Source: Microbacterium sp. SY138
GTDB lineage: Bacteria > Actinomycetota > Actinomycetes > Actinomycetales > Microbacteriaceae
DNA length: 64,000 bases
Reading direction: 5' to 3'
NCBI RefSeq assembly: GCF_039729145.1
Contig: NZ_CP155793.1
Location: forward strand, 2,356,001 to 2,420,000
Positions 17,142 through 26,708 of this stretch are shown here, piece after piece; position 1 is the stretch's first letter, and every line of letters begins with the position of its first letter. Below the pieces are notes generated by a model that was not told where the DNA came from, ran no database searches, and saw nothing but the letters and a program-made list of their open reading frames with translations. Position numbers and translations under genes: made by a program.

Positions 17142-17876
17142 TCACCCCGAGTGGTCCGCGTTGTACATGTCGAGGACTTCGCCGATCGAGGCGTCGAGGA
17201 CGAGCGCACCCTTGTCGAGGTAGAGTCCCCGAGTGCAGAACCTCCGGAGGTCGCGCTCGTTGTGGCTCACGAAGAAAAGCGTGCGCCCGTCTGCCAGCAA
17301 CTCGTCGATGCGCGTGTAGCACTTCTCACGGAAAGCCTTGTCGCCCACCGCCAGCACCTCGTCGACGAGCAGGATGGGCTCGTCGAGCTGCGAGACGACG
17401 GCGAAGGCGAGTCGGACCTTCATCCCGTTGGAGAGATGCTTGTAAGGCGTGTCCTCGAATCCAGCGAGCTCGGCGAACTCGATGATGCCGTCATAGCGTC
17501 GACTCACCTCTTCGCGTGACATCCCGTGCAGACCCGAGGTCAGACGCACGTTCTCCCGAACCGTGAGATCTCCGACGAACCCCCCGGTGATCTCGATGAG
17601 CGGAGCCACTCCGCCGTTCACCTCGACCGTGCCCTCGTCCGGCAGAAGCACCTTCGCGACCAGACGGAGGAGAGTGGACTTCCCCTGACCGTTGCGCCCG
17701 ACGACACCGATCGACTCCCCCGGTTCGACCGAGAACGTCACGTCGCGGAGTGCCCAGAACTCACCCGGGCGCGAACGCCGAGAAGCACCGGCGAAGAGAT
17801 CCTTGAAGCTGCGGCTGCCGCGCCTGTTGCGACGGAAGTGGACGCCGAGCCCCCGCACTTCGATGGCCGCGCCCAT
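17142..17876 (-). CDS. wzt: ABC transporter ATPase, Wzt-type polysaccharide exporter (short form)
   Basis: 244 residues from the ATG overlapping the permease stop (TGATG); the upstream in-frame extension reads through the permease gene and is rejected. Walker A GRNGQGKST, signature-like HLSNGMKVRLAFAV and Walker B ILLVDEVLAVGDKAF are clear, and the VLAVGD motif is typical of polysaccharide and teichoic acid exporters (Wzt/TagH/RfbE). Unlike the second ATPase at 32295 it lacks a C-terminal substrate-binding domain. With the preceding Wzm it should export the polymer made with UDP-galactofuranose. Confidence 0.9.
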   Translation of the reverse strand: MGAAIEVRGLGVHFRRNRRGSRSFKDLFAGASRRSRPGEFWALRDVTFSVEPGESIGVVGRNGQGKSTLLRLVAKVLLPDEGTVEVNGGVAPLIEITGGFVGDLTVRENVRLTSGLHGMSREEVSRRYDGIIEFAELAGFEDTPYKHLSNGMKVRLAFAVVSQLDEPILLVDEVLAVGDKAFREKCYTRIDELLADGRTLFFVSHNERDLRRFCTRGLYLDKGALVLDASIGEVLDMYNADHSG

Positions 17877-18694
17877 CACAGCTCCTTCAGGACGGGTCGT
17901 TCCAGGCTCCGGAATGTCCAGATGCCCAGTCCGAGGATCAACAGACTCATGACGACGCTGATGGTCAGGGTGAACGGGTTCCATTGATCAGGGAAGAAAG
18001 GCATGCGATAGAGCATCATGATTCCCGCAAGAGGGTTGAATGCCCCGAGCGTCTGGAAGATGCCGGGAAGATCGGTGACGTTGTAGATGATCGGTGTCGC
18101 ATAGAACATCGCGCGCAGAACCAGTGCCGTCGTGCGTTCGAGGTCGACGAAGAGCACGCAGAGCGGGGCAATGAGCAGGCCCAACCCGACGAGGAGAACG
18201 GTCTGCAGAATCATCGCCACCGGCATCCACAGGATGCCCCAGCCGACGTGCACGGTTCGCCCCGGATCCAGCTCGACGAACAGGTTCACGACGATGAAGA
18301 GCACCAGTACCGGCAGCGAGAACAAGTACTCGATGCCCTTGCTGAGCACGATCCGATTCACCCAGATCGAGCGTGGGATGGCGGTGGAGCGCACCAGCCG
18401 GGCGTCCTTCTTGAACGCACGGGTGAAGTCGGACACCGAAGCGTTAAACCACACCCACGGGAGCAGCGCGCTGATCAGGAAGATGATGTAGGGCTCTTCG
18501 CCGACGTCGCGGTTGAACACCTGTGTGAACACGAACCAGTAGATCGCACTCATCACGAGCGGATCCAGCACCGACCACAGATACCCGAGGAGGCTGGTCG
18601 AGTAGCGGACCTTCAGGTCACGGGACGACAGCAGCCACAACGAATGCAGATATCGCCGGGGCGTCCCGGGCGCCCCGACAGCAGCGTGACTCAC
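17876..18694 (-). CDS. wzm: ABC transporter permease, Wzm-type polysaccharide exporter
   Basis: 272 residues from the GTG giving VSHAAVGAPGTPRRYLHSLW; the upstream frame runs into glf and is Ser/Arg-rich shadow sequence. The ABC2-type permease layout is clear: amphipathic LWLLSSRDLKVRYSTSLLG segment, LWSVLDPLVMSAIYW, and about six transmembrane helices. It starts 10 nt after glf and its stop overlaps the ATPase start, so export and UDP-galactofuranose formation are tightly co-expressed. Confidence 0.9.
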   Translation of the reverse strand: MSHAAVGAPGTPRRYLHSLWLLSSRDLKVRYSTSLLGYLWSVLDPLVMSAIYWFVFTQVFNRDVGEEPYIIFLISALLPWVWFNASVSDFTRAFKKDARLVRSTAIPRSIWVNRIVLSKGIEYLFSLPVLVLFIVVNLFVELDPGRTVHVGWGILWMPVAMILQTVLLVGLGLLIAPLCVLFVDLERTTALVLRAMFYATPIIYNVTDLPGIFQTLGAFNPLAGIMMLYRMPFFPDQWNPFTLTISVVMSLLILGLGIWTFRSLERPVLKEL

Positions 18695-18704
18695 GATGTC
18701 GAGT

Positions 18705-19883
<1,179 letters not shown>

Positions 19884-19902
19884 TCAGACAGCGAGCGCCG
19901 CG

Positions 19903-20553
19903 TCAGCCGAGCAGCCGGGACAGGACATCGTCGAATGCTGTGCCGTCCCGATAGCGGCGATCGAGATCCTCGGCATCAGCGATCGAGATGCCGGAACGCT
20001 GCATGCCGACCACGTTCGCACCCACGACCCGCGCGGGCACGCCGTAGACCTTGGCGAAGGCGGGAACATCGGCGGTCACGACCGAACCCATTCCCACCAT
20101 CGCTCCCACGCCCACGGTGCGGAACTGATGAACCGCCACGCCCAGACCGAGGTTCGCCCGCTCGCCGACCGTGACGTGACCTGCGAGCAACACGCTGGAC
20201 GCGAGCGTCACGCCGTTCCCGATGTTGCCGTCATGCGCGACGTACACCTGGTTCATGATGAAGGCGCCGTCGCCGATCTCGGTCGGTCGCTGGGAACCCT
20301 GATGGACCTGCGCCGCCTCGCGGATGACGTTCTGCGACCCGATCAGAAGGCCAGCTCCGTACGAATCCTCCTCGTCGCGAGGATGGGCGAACGATCTGAC
20401 CTCCGGCGGTGCGCCGAGGACGACACCCGCACCGATCCAGTTGTCGTCGCCGAGGCGCACCCCGGGATGGATGACGACCCCGGGCCCGACGACGTTTCCG
20501 CTGCCGAGTTCGACCCCGCGGGAAACATGTGCGCTCGGATGGATCGTGTTCAC
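19903..20553 (-). CDS. LpxA-like acyltransferase (hexapeptide repeats)
   Basis: 216 residues with hexapeptide repeats from the first residue (MNTIHPSAHVSRGVELGSGN). It retains the LpxA pattern: NVIREAAQVHQGSQR for the IREFxxINRGT segment, NQVYVAHDGNIGNGVTLASS with H107 in the position of LpxA catalytic His125, AGHVTVGE, and GMQRSGIS near the C-terminus in place of GLKRRGF. It is shorter than typical LpxA (about 260), lacking most of the C-terminal helical domain. Start overlaps the upstream flippase-like gene by 4 nt. A divergent DegT and Gfo/Idh pair may make its amino-sugar substrate. Confidence 0.8.
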   Translation of the reverse strand: MNTIHPSAHVSRGVELGSGNVVGPGVVIHPGVRLGDDNWIGAGVVLGAPPEVRSFAHPRDEEDSYGAGLLIGSQNVIREAAQVHQGSQRPTEIGDGAFIMNQVYVAHDGNIGNGVTLASSVLLAGHVTVGERANLGLGVAVHQFRTVGVGAMVGMGSVVTADVPAFAKVYGVPARVVGANVVGMQRSGISIADAEDLDRRYRDGTAFDDVLSRLLG

Positions 20554-21683
20554 GAGGAGGAATCCTTCTTCACGGCTGCGTCATCCTCGCCGCGCACAGG
20601 CGCTGCAGGGTGCTCATGTGAGGGAGCTTCGTGCTCCCCGCTCAGGTCGAGGGTGCTGATCGACCCTTCGTCACGTAGTCGACGGCGCATGATGATGACG
20701 AAGAGCACCGCGACCCCGGCCGCTGCCACGTCGCCGACGGTGAACATCATCCGCGACACGGCGCTCACGGCGGCCGCCTGCGGGACGGTGACGATCGTCG
20801 CCATCGCTGCGACGAGCACGGCCTCGCGCACCCCGATCCCCGACGGAAGGATGAAGGCGAACAGGCTGAGCGAGAACCCGATCGCCATCGCACCCGTCAA
20901 CAACACCACGGTCTGCGGGTCGGGATCCGCCAGGGAGTTGACCAGCAATGTCAGATGCAAGCCGTAGCAGATGTACGACCCGATGGAGGTGCTGAGGGCG
21001 ATGAGCACCGTCGACACCTTGACCCGATGATCGAGCGGCGGTCGCCGGAACAGTTTCAGAACGAGGGAAGCTAACCAGGTCATCACTGCGGGATGCAGGC
21101 AGATCAGCCCGACCGGAAGCAGTGCGAACAACCACAGCAACTCGGGCTGCTCCTGGGAGAGCAGCGGAACGGCCAGCGCGCCGAGGATGAGGGAGGCCAC
21201 CACGCCGACGCCCGCAGAGTAGAGAGCGGTGATGAGCACGCGCGGCCTCGAGACGTTGTACTGGCGCCCGAGTTCCATCTGCATGACGTACGACCACACC
21301 GATCCCGGCACGTACTTCCCGAGTTGTCCGACCAGGAGGATCTGGGCCGCTCGAAGAAATGGCACCCTGTCCTCACCGAGACCGTTCAGGATGGCGATCC
21401 AACTGATCGTGCCGAGCGCGAGGCCTGCGAGCACGAGCAGGAACGACAGAACAGCAGACTGCCAGGCGATCAGCTTGATGGCGGCCGAGACCTCGTCCCA
21501 CTGCGAGATGAGATAGTACGCAGCAAACCCGAGGACCAGTGCCAGCAGCACATAGCGCAGGATCAGAAGCACCCAGGAGCGGGCGCTGCGGGATTCAGCG
21601 ATGAGGATTCCCTCTTTCTTTGCAAGCAAGGCGGTGACGCCGGACATATGGGCTTCCGCCGTGTGAACTGGGGGCACGGTCAC
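20550..21683 (-). CDS. Flippase-like membrane protein (lysylphosphatidylglycerol synthase TM family)
   Basis: 377 residues with about eight transmembrane helices and the family segments GQLGKYVPGSVWSYVMQME and FILPSGIGVREAVLV (P-G-G-x-G-x-R-E type), which mark the LPG_synthase_TM / AglD-like group. Members act with polyprenyl-linked glycans or lipid synthesis; several lie in surface-glycan loci. Charged C-terminal tail of about 45 residues is cytoplasmic. First gene of a six-gene operon, overlapping the LpxA-like gene. An internal start at residue 13 is possible. Confidence 0.82.
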   Translation of the reverse strand: MTVPPVHTAEAHMSGVTALLAKKEGILIAESRSARSWVLLILRYVLLALVLGFAAYYLISQWDEVSAAIKLIAWQSAVLSFLLVLAGLALGTISWIAILNGLGEDRVPFLRAAQILLVGQLGKYVPGSVWSYVMQMELGRQYNVSRPRVLITALYSAGVGVVASLILGALAVPLLSQEQPELLWLFALLPVGLICLHPAVMTWLASLVLKLFRRPPLDHRVKVSTVLIALSTSIGSYICYGLHLTLLVNSLADPDPQTVVLLTGAMAIGFSLSLFAFILPSGIGVREAVLVAAMATIVTVPQAAAVSAVSRMMFTVGDVAAAGVAVLFVIIMRRRLRDEGSISTLDLSGEHEAPSHEHPAAPVRGEDDAAVKKDSSS

Positions 21684-21731
21684 TCGACGTTATGCTGGTC
21701 TGGTTCACGTTCATCCAGATGAGTAGGTCTC

Positions 21732-22838
21732 ATGATACCAATCACCGTCGTCGAGTTCGGAGCCGAGGAAGAGCGTCTCGTGCTCGAGGTCCTCCGCTCC
21801 GGTCGAGTCGCCCAGGGTCCGCTCGTCGCGGAGTTCGAGAAGCGCTTCGCCGAACTCACGGGCGTTCGACACGCGATCGCGGTGAACAACGGCACTACTT
21901 CGCTCATCGCATCCCTGCAGTGCCTCGACCTCGAGCCCGGCGACGAGGTCATCACGAGCCCCTTCACCTTCGCGGCGACACTGAACGCGATCCTTGAGGC
22001 CGGCGCGACCGCACGCTTCGCGGACATCTCCGAGGAAGACTTCAACATCACGGCTGCCTCGATCGAGTCGCGCCTGAGCGACCGCACCAAGGTGATCATG
22101 CCCGTCCACATCTTCGGCCAGATCGCCGAGATGGAAGCCATCTCCGGCATCGCGAGAGACCGCGGCCTCCGAATCCTCGAGGACGCAGCACAGGCCCACG
22201 GAAGCAAGCTCGGCGACCAGGCGGCCGGCAGCTACGACATCGGCTCGTTCTCCTTCTACGCGACGAAGAACCTGACCACCGGCGAAGGCGGGATGGTCAC
22301 CACGAACGATGACGAACTCGCCGACCGCCTGCGCATCCTCCGCAACCAGGGGATGCGCGCCCGCTACGACTACGCCATGCTCGGACAGAACTATCGTCTG
22401 ACCGACCTCCAGGCGGCTCTGGTGCTGCCGCAGCTCGATCGCTACGACGGCATCGTCGAGACGCGCAGCGACAATGCCGCGTACCTCAGCGCCGGTCTCG
22501 CCGACGTCAAGGGGGTCATCACCCCTGGAGAGCTTCCCGGTCGCCGACACGTGTGGCACCAGTACACGATTCGTGTCACTCCCGACGCTGCGGTGACGCG
22601 AGACGAGTTCGTCGAGCGAATGAACGACGCGGGAATCGGCGCGGGCGTGTACTACCCGAGACTCGTGTTCGACTACGACGCATACCGCAACCGCCCCGAT
22701 GTGGTGATCGAGCCGACGCCGGTCGCGGAGATGCTCGCGGCCCAGGTCGTCTCACTCCCCGTGCACAATCACCTGACACGCGAGCAGCTCGACACCATCA
22801 TCGCAACAGTCCGCACCGTCGCTGAAGGAGAGTCATGA
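21732..22838 (+). CDS. DegT/DnrJ/EryC1 sugar aminotransferase (GnnB/WbpE-like)
   Basis: 368 residues. PLP-dependent sugar aminotransferase with catalytic K179 in SFYATKNLTTGEGG, phosphate-binding NNGTTSL, and the ILEDAAQAHGS aspartate that contacts the pyridine nitrogen. It would transaminate a keto-sugar nucleotide. The next gene, overlapping by 4 nt, is a Gfo/Idh dehydrogenase that could create that keto group. This dehydrogenase/aminotransferase pair resembles GnnA/GnnB or WbpB/WbpE (3-amino-3-deoxy sugar formation). A TATGCT -10-like element is at 21691-21696. Confidence 0.88.
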   Translation: MIPITVVEFGAEEERLVLEVLRSGRVAQGPLVAEFEKRFAELTGVRHAIAVNNGTTSLIASLQCLDLEPGDEVITSPFTFAATLNAILEAGATARFADISEEDFNITAASIESRLSDRTKVIMPVHIFGQIAEMEAISGIARDRGLRILEDAAQAHGSKLGDQAAGSYDIGSFSFYATKNLTTGEGGMVTTNDDELADRLRILRNQGMRARYDYAMLGQNYRLTDLQAALVLPQLDRYDGIVETRSDNAAYLSAGLADVKGVITPGELPGRRHVWHQYTIRVTPDAAVTRDEFVERMNDAGIGAGVYYPRLVFDYDAYRNRPDVVIEPTPVAEMLAAQVVSLPVHNHLTREQLDTIIATVRTVAEGES

Positions 22839-23791
22839 GCCAGCCTCGTATTGCACTCGTCGGAGCCGGCACGATGGGGTCGTATCACGCCCGCGTCGTC
22901 GCCTCCTCCGATCGGGCCTCGTTGGCGCGAGTGATCGACGGCCGACGCTCCGTCGGCGAGGCAGTCGCAACGAAGTACGACTCCGAGTGGGCACCCGAGC
23001 TGGGCGACCTCGACGACATTGATGCTGTGATCGTCGCCGCGTCCACCGAGTCGCACGACGCCCTCGCCCGACAGGTCCTGGCTGCAGGCAAGCCCCTCCT
23101 CGTCGAGAAACCGGTCGTCAACGGCTACGAGCGCACGCAGGAAATCCTCGCTCTCTCGGAAGCCGCCGGCGTGCCGATCTTGTGCGGTCTGCTCGAGCGG
23201 TTCAATCCCGCTGTTCTCACCGCTCGCCACCTGATCAACGAACCGTTGCACGTCACCTCCGTGCGCCACTCCCCCTACGCCCCGCGCATTCGAACCGGTG
23301 TCGCATGGGATCTCCTCATCCACGACGCCGACCTGGCGATCAGCCTGCTGGGTGGAGAACCCACCAAGATCGAGGGAAGCCTCGGCTACTTCCACCCGGA
23401 CTCCGAGTCCGGCGCGGAGGATGTCGCGACGGCTACGCTCGGGTTCAGCGGAGGTCAGGTCGCACAGTTGTCAGCAAGCCGTATCGGCCAGCGCAAGGAA
23501 CGGAGCCTGCTGATCCACGAACTCGATCGTCTGGTGGAGATCGACCTCCTTCGTCGCGACGTCACCGTCTACCGGCATGTCTCAGCAGATGCCGTAGACG
23601 TGGACGGACGGGGTTACCGCCAGCAGACAACGATCGACATTCCCGAACTCGTGACCTCGCGAGAGCCGCTCGCGGCGCAGTTCGACCACTTCGTCGACCT
23701 CGTGAACGGAGACGCCGACGCCGACGCCGAGCGAAGCTCGATCGCTCCCGCGCACATGGTGATCGCTGCCCTTCTCGCAGGCCGTGGGTAA
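22835..23791 (+). CDS. Gfo/Idh/MocA oxidoreductase (UDP-sugar 3-dehydrogenase-like)
   Basis: 318 residues, ATG overlapping the aminotransferase stop. Rossmann ALVGAGTMGSYHARVV, then VIVAASTESHDALARQ and the family EKPV segment (LLVEKPVVNGY), and DLLIHDADLAISLLG with the H-D pair typical of the second catalytic region. The short length and context fit UDP-N-acetylglucosamine 3-dehydrogenase-type (GnnA-like) enzymes, which make a 3-keto sugar for transamination. Sugar identity is inferred only. Confidence 0.85.
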   Translation: MSQPRIALVGAGTMGSYHARVVASSDRASLARVIDGRRSVGEAVATKYDSEWAPELGDLDDIDAVIVAASTESHDALARQVLAAGKPLLVEKPVVNGYERTQEILALSEAAGVPILCGLLERFNPAVLTARHLINEPLHVTSVRHSPYAPRIRTGVAWDLLIHDADLAISLLGGEPTKIEGSLGYFHPDSESGAEDVATATLGFSGGQVAQLSASRIGQRKERSLLIHELDRLVEIDLLRRDVTVYRHVSADAVDVDGRGYRQQTTIDIPELVTSREPLAAQFDHFVDLVNGDADADAERSSIAPAHMVIAALLAGRG

Positions 23792-25223
23792 GGATCTCCC
23801 GAGAAGAGGCGTCGTGGCGGCGCGGAGGGCGATCCCCCTCGTAGTTCTCTCGTTGTTCATCTCGCTTTTCGGGGCGGGGCTGTTCACCATCGCGCAGGAC
23901 GGACATCCGCTCTCCGTCATCGACGAGCACATCCACTTCGACACGGCGGTCAAGGCGGGGCAGGGCGAGTTGCCCTACCGGGGCATGCTTCTCGGCCAGG
24001 AACTCCTGGATGAGTGGGCTTGCGGCGTCGGGCACGAAGGAGGAGACATCCCCTACCCGTGCGGCGACCCCAGAGTCACGCCCGACGCTATTCCATCGGG
24101 TAAGTACAGCACAGGCTACGGGCACTATCCCACCTACTTCTTCGCAGCGGCGGGGTTCCAGAAGATCTTCGGCGCAATCACCGGCTCCGAGGATCTCCTC
24201 CAGGGCTTTCGCGTCTTCAGCGCCCTCACGCTTTTCCTCGGTGTCGTGGCGACCGCCGTCTTCGGCTGGCTGCTCGGCTTGCGGGGTGCCCGGTTGATCG
24301 CCGTCACCGCTGTGCCGATCGCGACCTCGATGGTCGTCTTCGCCGGCACGATCGTGAACCCGACGTCGACATCCGTACTCGCAGGGGCACTGATCGGGGG
24401 TACCGGGCTGCTATGGATGCGGCGAGGCAGGGGCTTCGTCTGGTTCGCGCTCTCCGTGGCGTTCGCGTCGTCCATCGCAGTCACCGTCGTGCTGCCGGCT
24501 GGTGGCTTCGGCCTCGCAATGCTCGTCGCACTCATCTGGAAGCGAGCCGCGTTCTTCCGCGAGCTGGAGTGGCACCCACGATGGTGGCAACTGGGAACCC
24601 TCTCAGCGCTGGTCCTGCTGCCGATCATCGCCTGGGGTCGATTCATCGCTGCGAGAGCAACGGTGTCGAACGAAGCGCTGTATGGCTTCCTCCCCCCCAG
24701 CGGCAAGAAGGACATTCTGGTCGGGGCGACTCTGGAGCTCTCTCTGCTGCACACGCCCTGGCGAGAGACTCACGGGATAAAGAGCCAGCCTGAGAGCTTC
24801 ATCGGGCGGCTCGCGCACGCCTTCTCCGAAGGAGCGCCCATCTGGATCGGAACGCTCATCTTCGGTGGCATCGTCGTCGCACTGCTGCTCCAGCGATGGT
24901 ACAAGTTCAGCACCGTCGACGCTCTCCTGCCGCGCGCGCAGGTCACTGGTGCCCGGGGCTGGGCACCGACCGCCTTCGACGCCTCGGTGAATCTCGTCGC
25001 CCTCGGGACCCTCGCGACCATCATCGTGTATCCGCCGGCGTTGCGGATCATGAACTGGATGAACTTCGGGTTCGACTTCCCGATCGTCGATCGCTACTCC
25101 AGCGCGTTCACACCGCTGCTCGCGATGCTCGCACTGCTGATGATACGCAACCGCTGGTTCGCGATGCTACTCGCCGTCATCGCCGTGCTCACCGGTCTCG
25201 GTACGGTGTCAGGCGCGATCTGA
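23784..25223 (+). CDS. Polytopic membrane protein of unknown function (DUF2142-like layout)
   Basis: 479 residues from a GTG overlapping the upstream stop. About ten transmembrane helices; between the first two is an extracytoplasmic loop with VIDEHIHFDTAVKAGQGELP and four cysteine/glycine-rich positions, similar to the D-E-x-x-H-F opening of DUF2142 and GT-C-type membrane proteins. This suggests a lipid-linked sugar transferase or polymer-modifying enzyme, but no catalytic assignment is safe. The 3' end overlaps the convergent acetyltransferase gene by 15 nt. Confidence 0.75.
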   Translation: MGKDLPRRGVVAARRAIPLVVLSLFISLFGAGLFTIAQDGHPLSVIDEHIHFDTAVKAGQGELPYRGMLLGQELLDEWACGVGHEGGDIPYPCGDPRVTPDAIPSGKYSTGYGHYPTYFFAAAGFQKIFGAITGSEDLLQGFRVFSALTLFLGVVATAVFGWLLGLRGARLIAVTAVPIATSMVVFAGTIVNPTSTSVLAGALIGGTGLLWMRRGRGFVWFALSVAFASSIAVTVVLPAGGFGLAMLVALIWKRAAFFRELEWHPRWWQLGTLSALVLLPIIAWGRFIAARATVSNEALYGFLPPSGKKDILVGATLELSLLHTPWRETHGIKSQPESFIGRLAHAFSEGAPIWIGTLIFGGIVVALLLQRWYKFSTVDALLPRAQVTGARGWAPTAFDASVNLVALGTLATIIVYPPALRIMNWMNFGFDFPIVDRYSSAFTPLLAMLALLMIRNRWFAMLLAVIAVLTGLGTVSGAI

Positions 25224-25661
25224 ACGGGATTTCGTGACAGGCTCGAAGCTCGGATCTGCAGGCTCGGACAAGTCGACAGTACCGATCACCCGCGCAGGTA
25301 CGCCCGCGACGATGCTCCGCGCAGCGACGGGCCCCGTGACCACTGCACCGGCACCGATCACCGCCTCATCACCGATCGTGACGCCCATGTTGATCACGGC
25401 GTTCGCGCCGATGAACACGCGGTCGCCAATGGCCACGGGCTGCCGGTCGACCTGATCGTACGCGCGACCCGAAACGCAGCGCTTCGCGCTCGAATGGGTG
25501 TAGATGTGCACTCCGGAGGAGATATCGCATCCTTCGCCGATCGACAGTCCGCCCGACCCGTCGATGAGCGTGAATGCGCCGATCCAGGTGCCCGCACCGA
25601 TGCGCGGCTCGCCGATGATCCAGGCATTTGGATTGTAGGGGTTGTCCGGAAGGCTGGTCAT
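25209..25661 (-). CDS. Hexapeptide-repeat acetyltransferase (sugar O/N-acetyltransferase)
   Basis: 150 residues from the ATG giving MTSLPDNPYNPNAWIIGEP. It has left-handed beta-helix repeats (IGAGTWIGAFTLID, IGEGCDISSGVHIYTH, IGANAVINMGVTIG, IGAGAVVT) and the VIYTHSS-type histidine of sugar acetyltransferases, then the AGVPARVIG terminus. Probably acetyl-CoA dependent. Part of an operon with the epimerase and aminotransferase upstream, consistent with acetylation of an amino sugar. Overlaps the stop of the convergent membrane protein gene. Confidence 0.85.
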   Translation of the reverse strand: MTSLPDNPYNPNAWIIGEPRIGAGTWIGAFTLIDGSGGLSIGEGCDISSGVHIYTHSSAKRCVSGRAYDQVDRQPVAIGDRVFIGANAVINMGVTIGDEAVIGAGAVVTGPVAARSIVAGVPARVIGTVDLSEPADPSFEPVTKSRSDRA

Positions 25662-25743
25662 GGTCGCTCCTCTGCGCCGAATGAACGAACTGGGGGCGCG
25701 ACGGCGTGGCCATCGCGCCCCCATCTCGTAGGGTGAACCCGCG

Positions 25744-26670
25744 TCAGGAGTTCTGCACGAGTCGGGTCATGCCCGACACGACGTCGATCTCGGCTTCGAA
25801 CCCGAGCACGTCCTTCGCGCGCGTCGTGTCTGCCGCACGACGCGAGACGAGCACCGGACGCGGATTGAACTGCGGCTCCACGTCAGCTCCGACCGCGGCG
25901 ATCAGGATGCGCGCGAGGTCGGCGACCGTCGTATCGATTCCGGTTCCGACATTGACCGGAACGTTGGCCTTCTCCGAGGTGAGGGCGAGCACCACAGCAC
26001 GGGCGATGTCCTTGACATGGATGAAGTCCATGGACTGCTTGCCTTCGCCGTCGATGACCGGCGCCTCACCGTTCTTGAGGCGGTTGACGAAGTGGTTGAT
26101 GACCGACGTGTAGTAGGCCGTCGTCTTCTGTCCCTCGCCGTACACGTTGAAGAAGCGCAGCGCGATCCACGGGAGATTCGTCTGACGCTGGTAGTAACCG
26201 AGCATGTCCTCGGCAGTGCGCTTACCGATGCAGTACGGCGTGAGGGGGTTGAGGCGGTCATCCTCGTGCATCGGGAGCTTCTCCGGGTCGCCGTACACCG
26301 ATGCGCTGGACGCGATCACGATGCGCTTCGCGCCGAGCTCGGATGCGGAGGCGATCACGTTGTGCATGCCGACGACGTTGGTGTCGAACGAAGCGTACGG
26401 ATCAGCGACAGACTTGTTGATGGAGTCCGCGGCGAGGTTGATGACGTAGTCATATCCCTCCATGGCGTTCCGAACGGCTGCGCCGTTGCGGATGTCCTGA
26501 TCGATGACGTCAACACGGCCCGTCTTCGTGAGTTCGTTCGCTGCGTCGCGGTCACCGCGCCACATGTTGTCGAAGATGCGAACGGTCCATCCCTCGTCGA
26601 GCAGTCGCTGGACCACGTGAAGCCCGATGAACCCGGCGCCTCCGACGACGAAGACCTTCTTGTCACTCAT
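25744..26670 (-). CDS. NAD-dependent nucleotide-sugar epimerase/dehydratase
   Basis: 308 residues from the ATG giving MSDKKVFVVGGAGFIGLHV, with AAGGAG about 10 nt upstream. Extended SDR: GxxGxxG, INLAADSINKSV, ASSASVYGDPE, catalytic YCIGK (YxxxK), FFNVYGEGQ and a C-terminal substrate domain. Resembles UDP-glucose/GlcNAc 4-epimerases and dehydratases. Between the acetyltransferase and DegT genes it should act on the same nucleotide sugar. Exact reaction unknown. Confidence 0.88.
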   Translation of the reverse strand: MSDKKVFVVGGAGFIGLHVVQRLLDEGWTVRIFDNMWRGDRDAANELTKTGRVDVIDQDIRNGAAVRNAMEGYDYVINLAADSINKSVADPYASFDTNVVGMHNVIASASELGAKRIVIASSASVYGDPEKLPMHEDDRLNPLTPYCIGKRTAEDMLGYYQRQTNLPWIALRFFNVYGEGQKTTAYYTSVINHFVNRLKNGEAPVIDGEGKQSMDFIHVKDIARAVVLALTSEKANVPVNVGTGIDTTVADLARILIAAVGADVEPQFNPRPVLVSRRAADTTRAKDVLGFEAEIDVVSGMTRLVQNS

Positions 26671-26708
26671 TGAATCGATACTCCTTTGGTAAGTGGAAAC
26701 AGCCCGCG

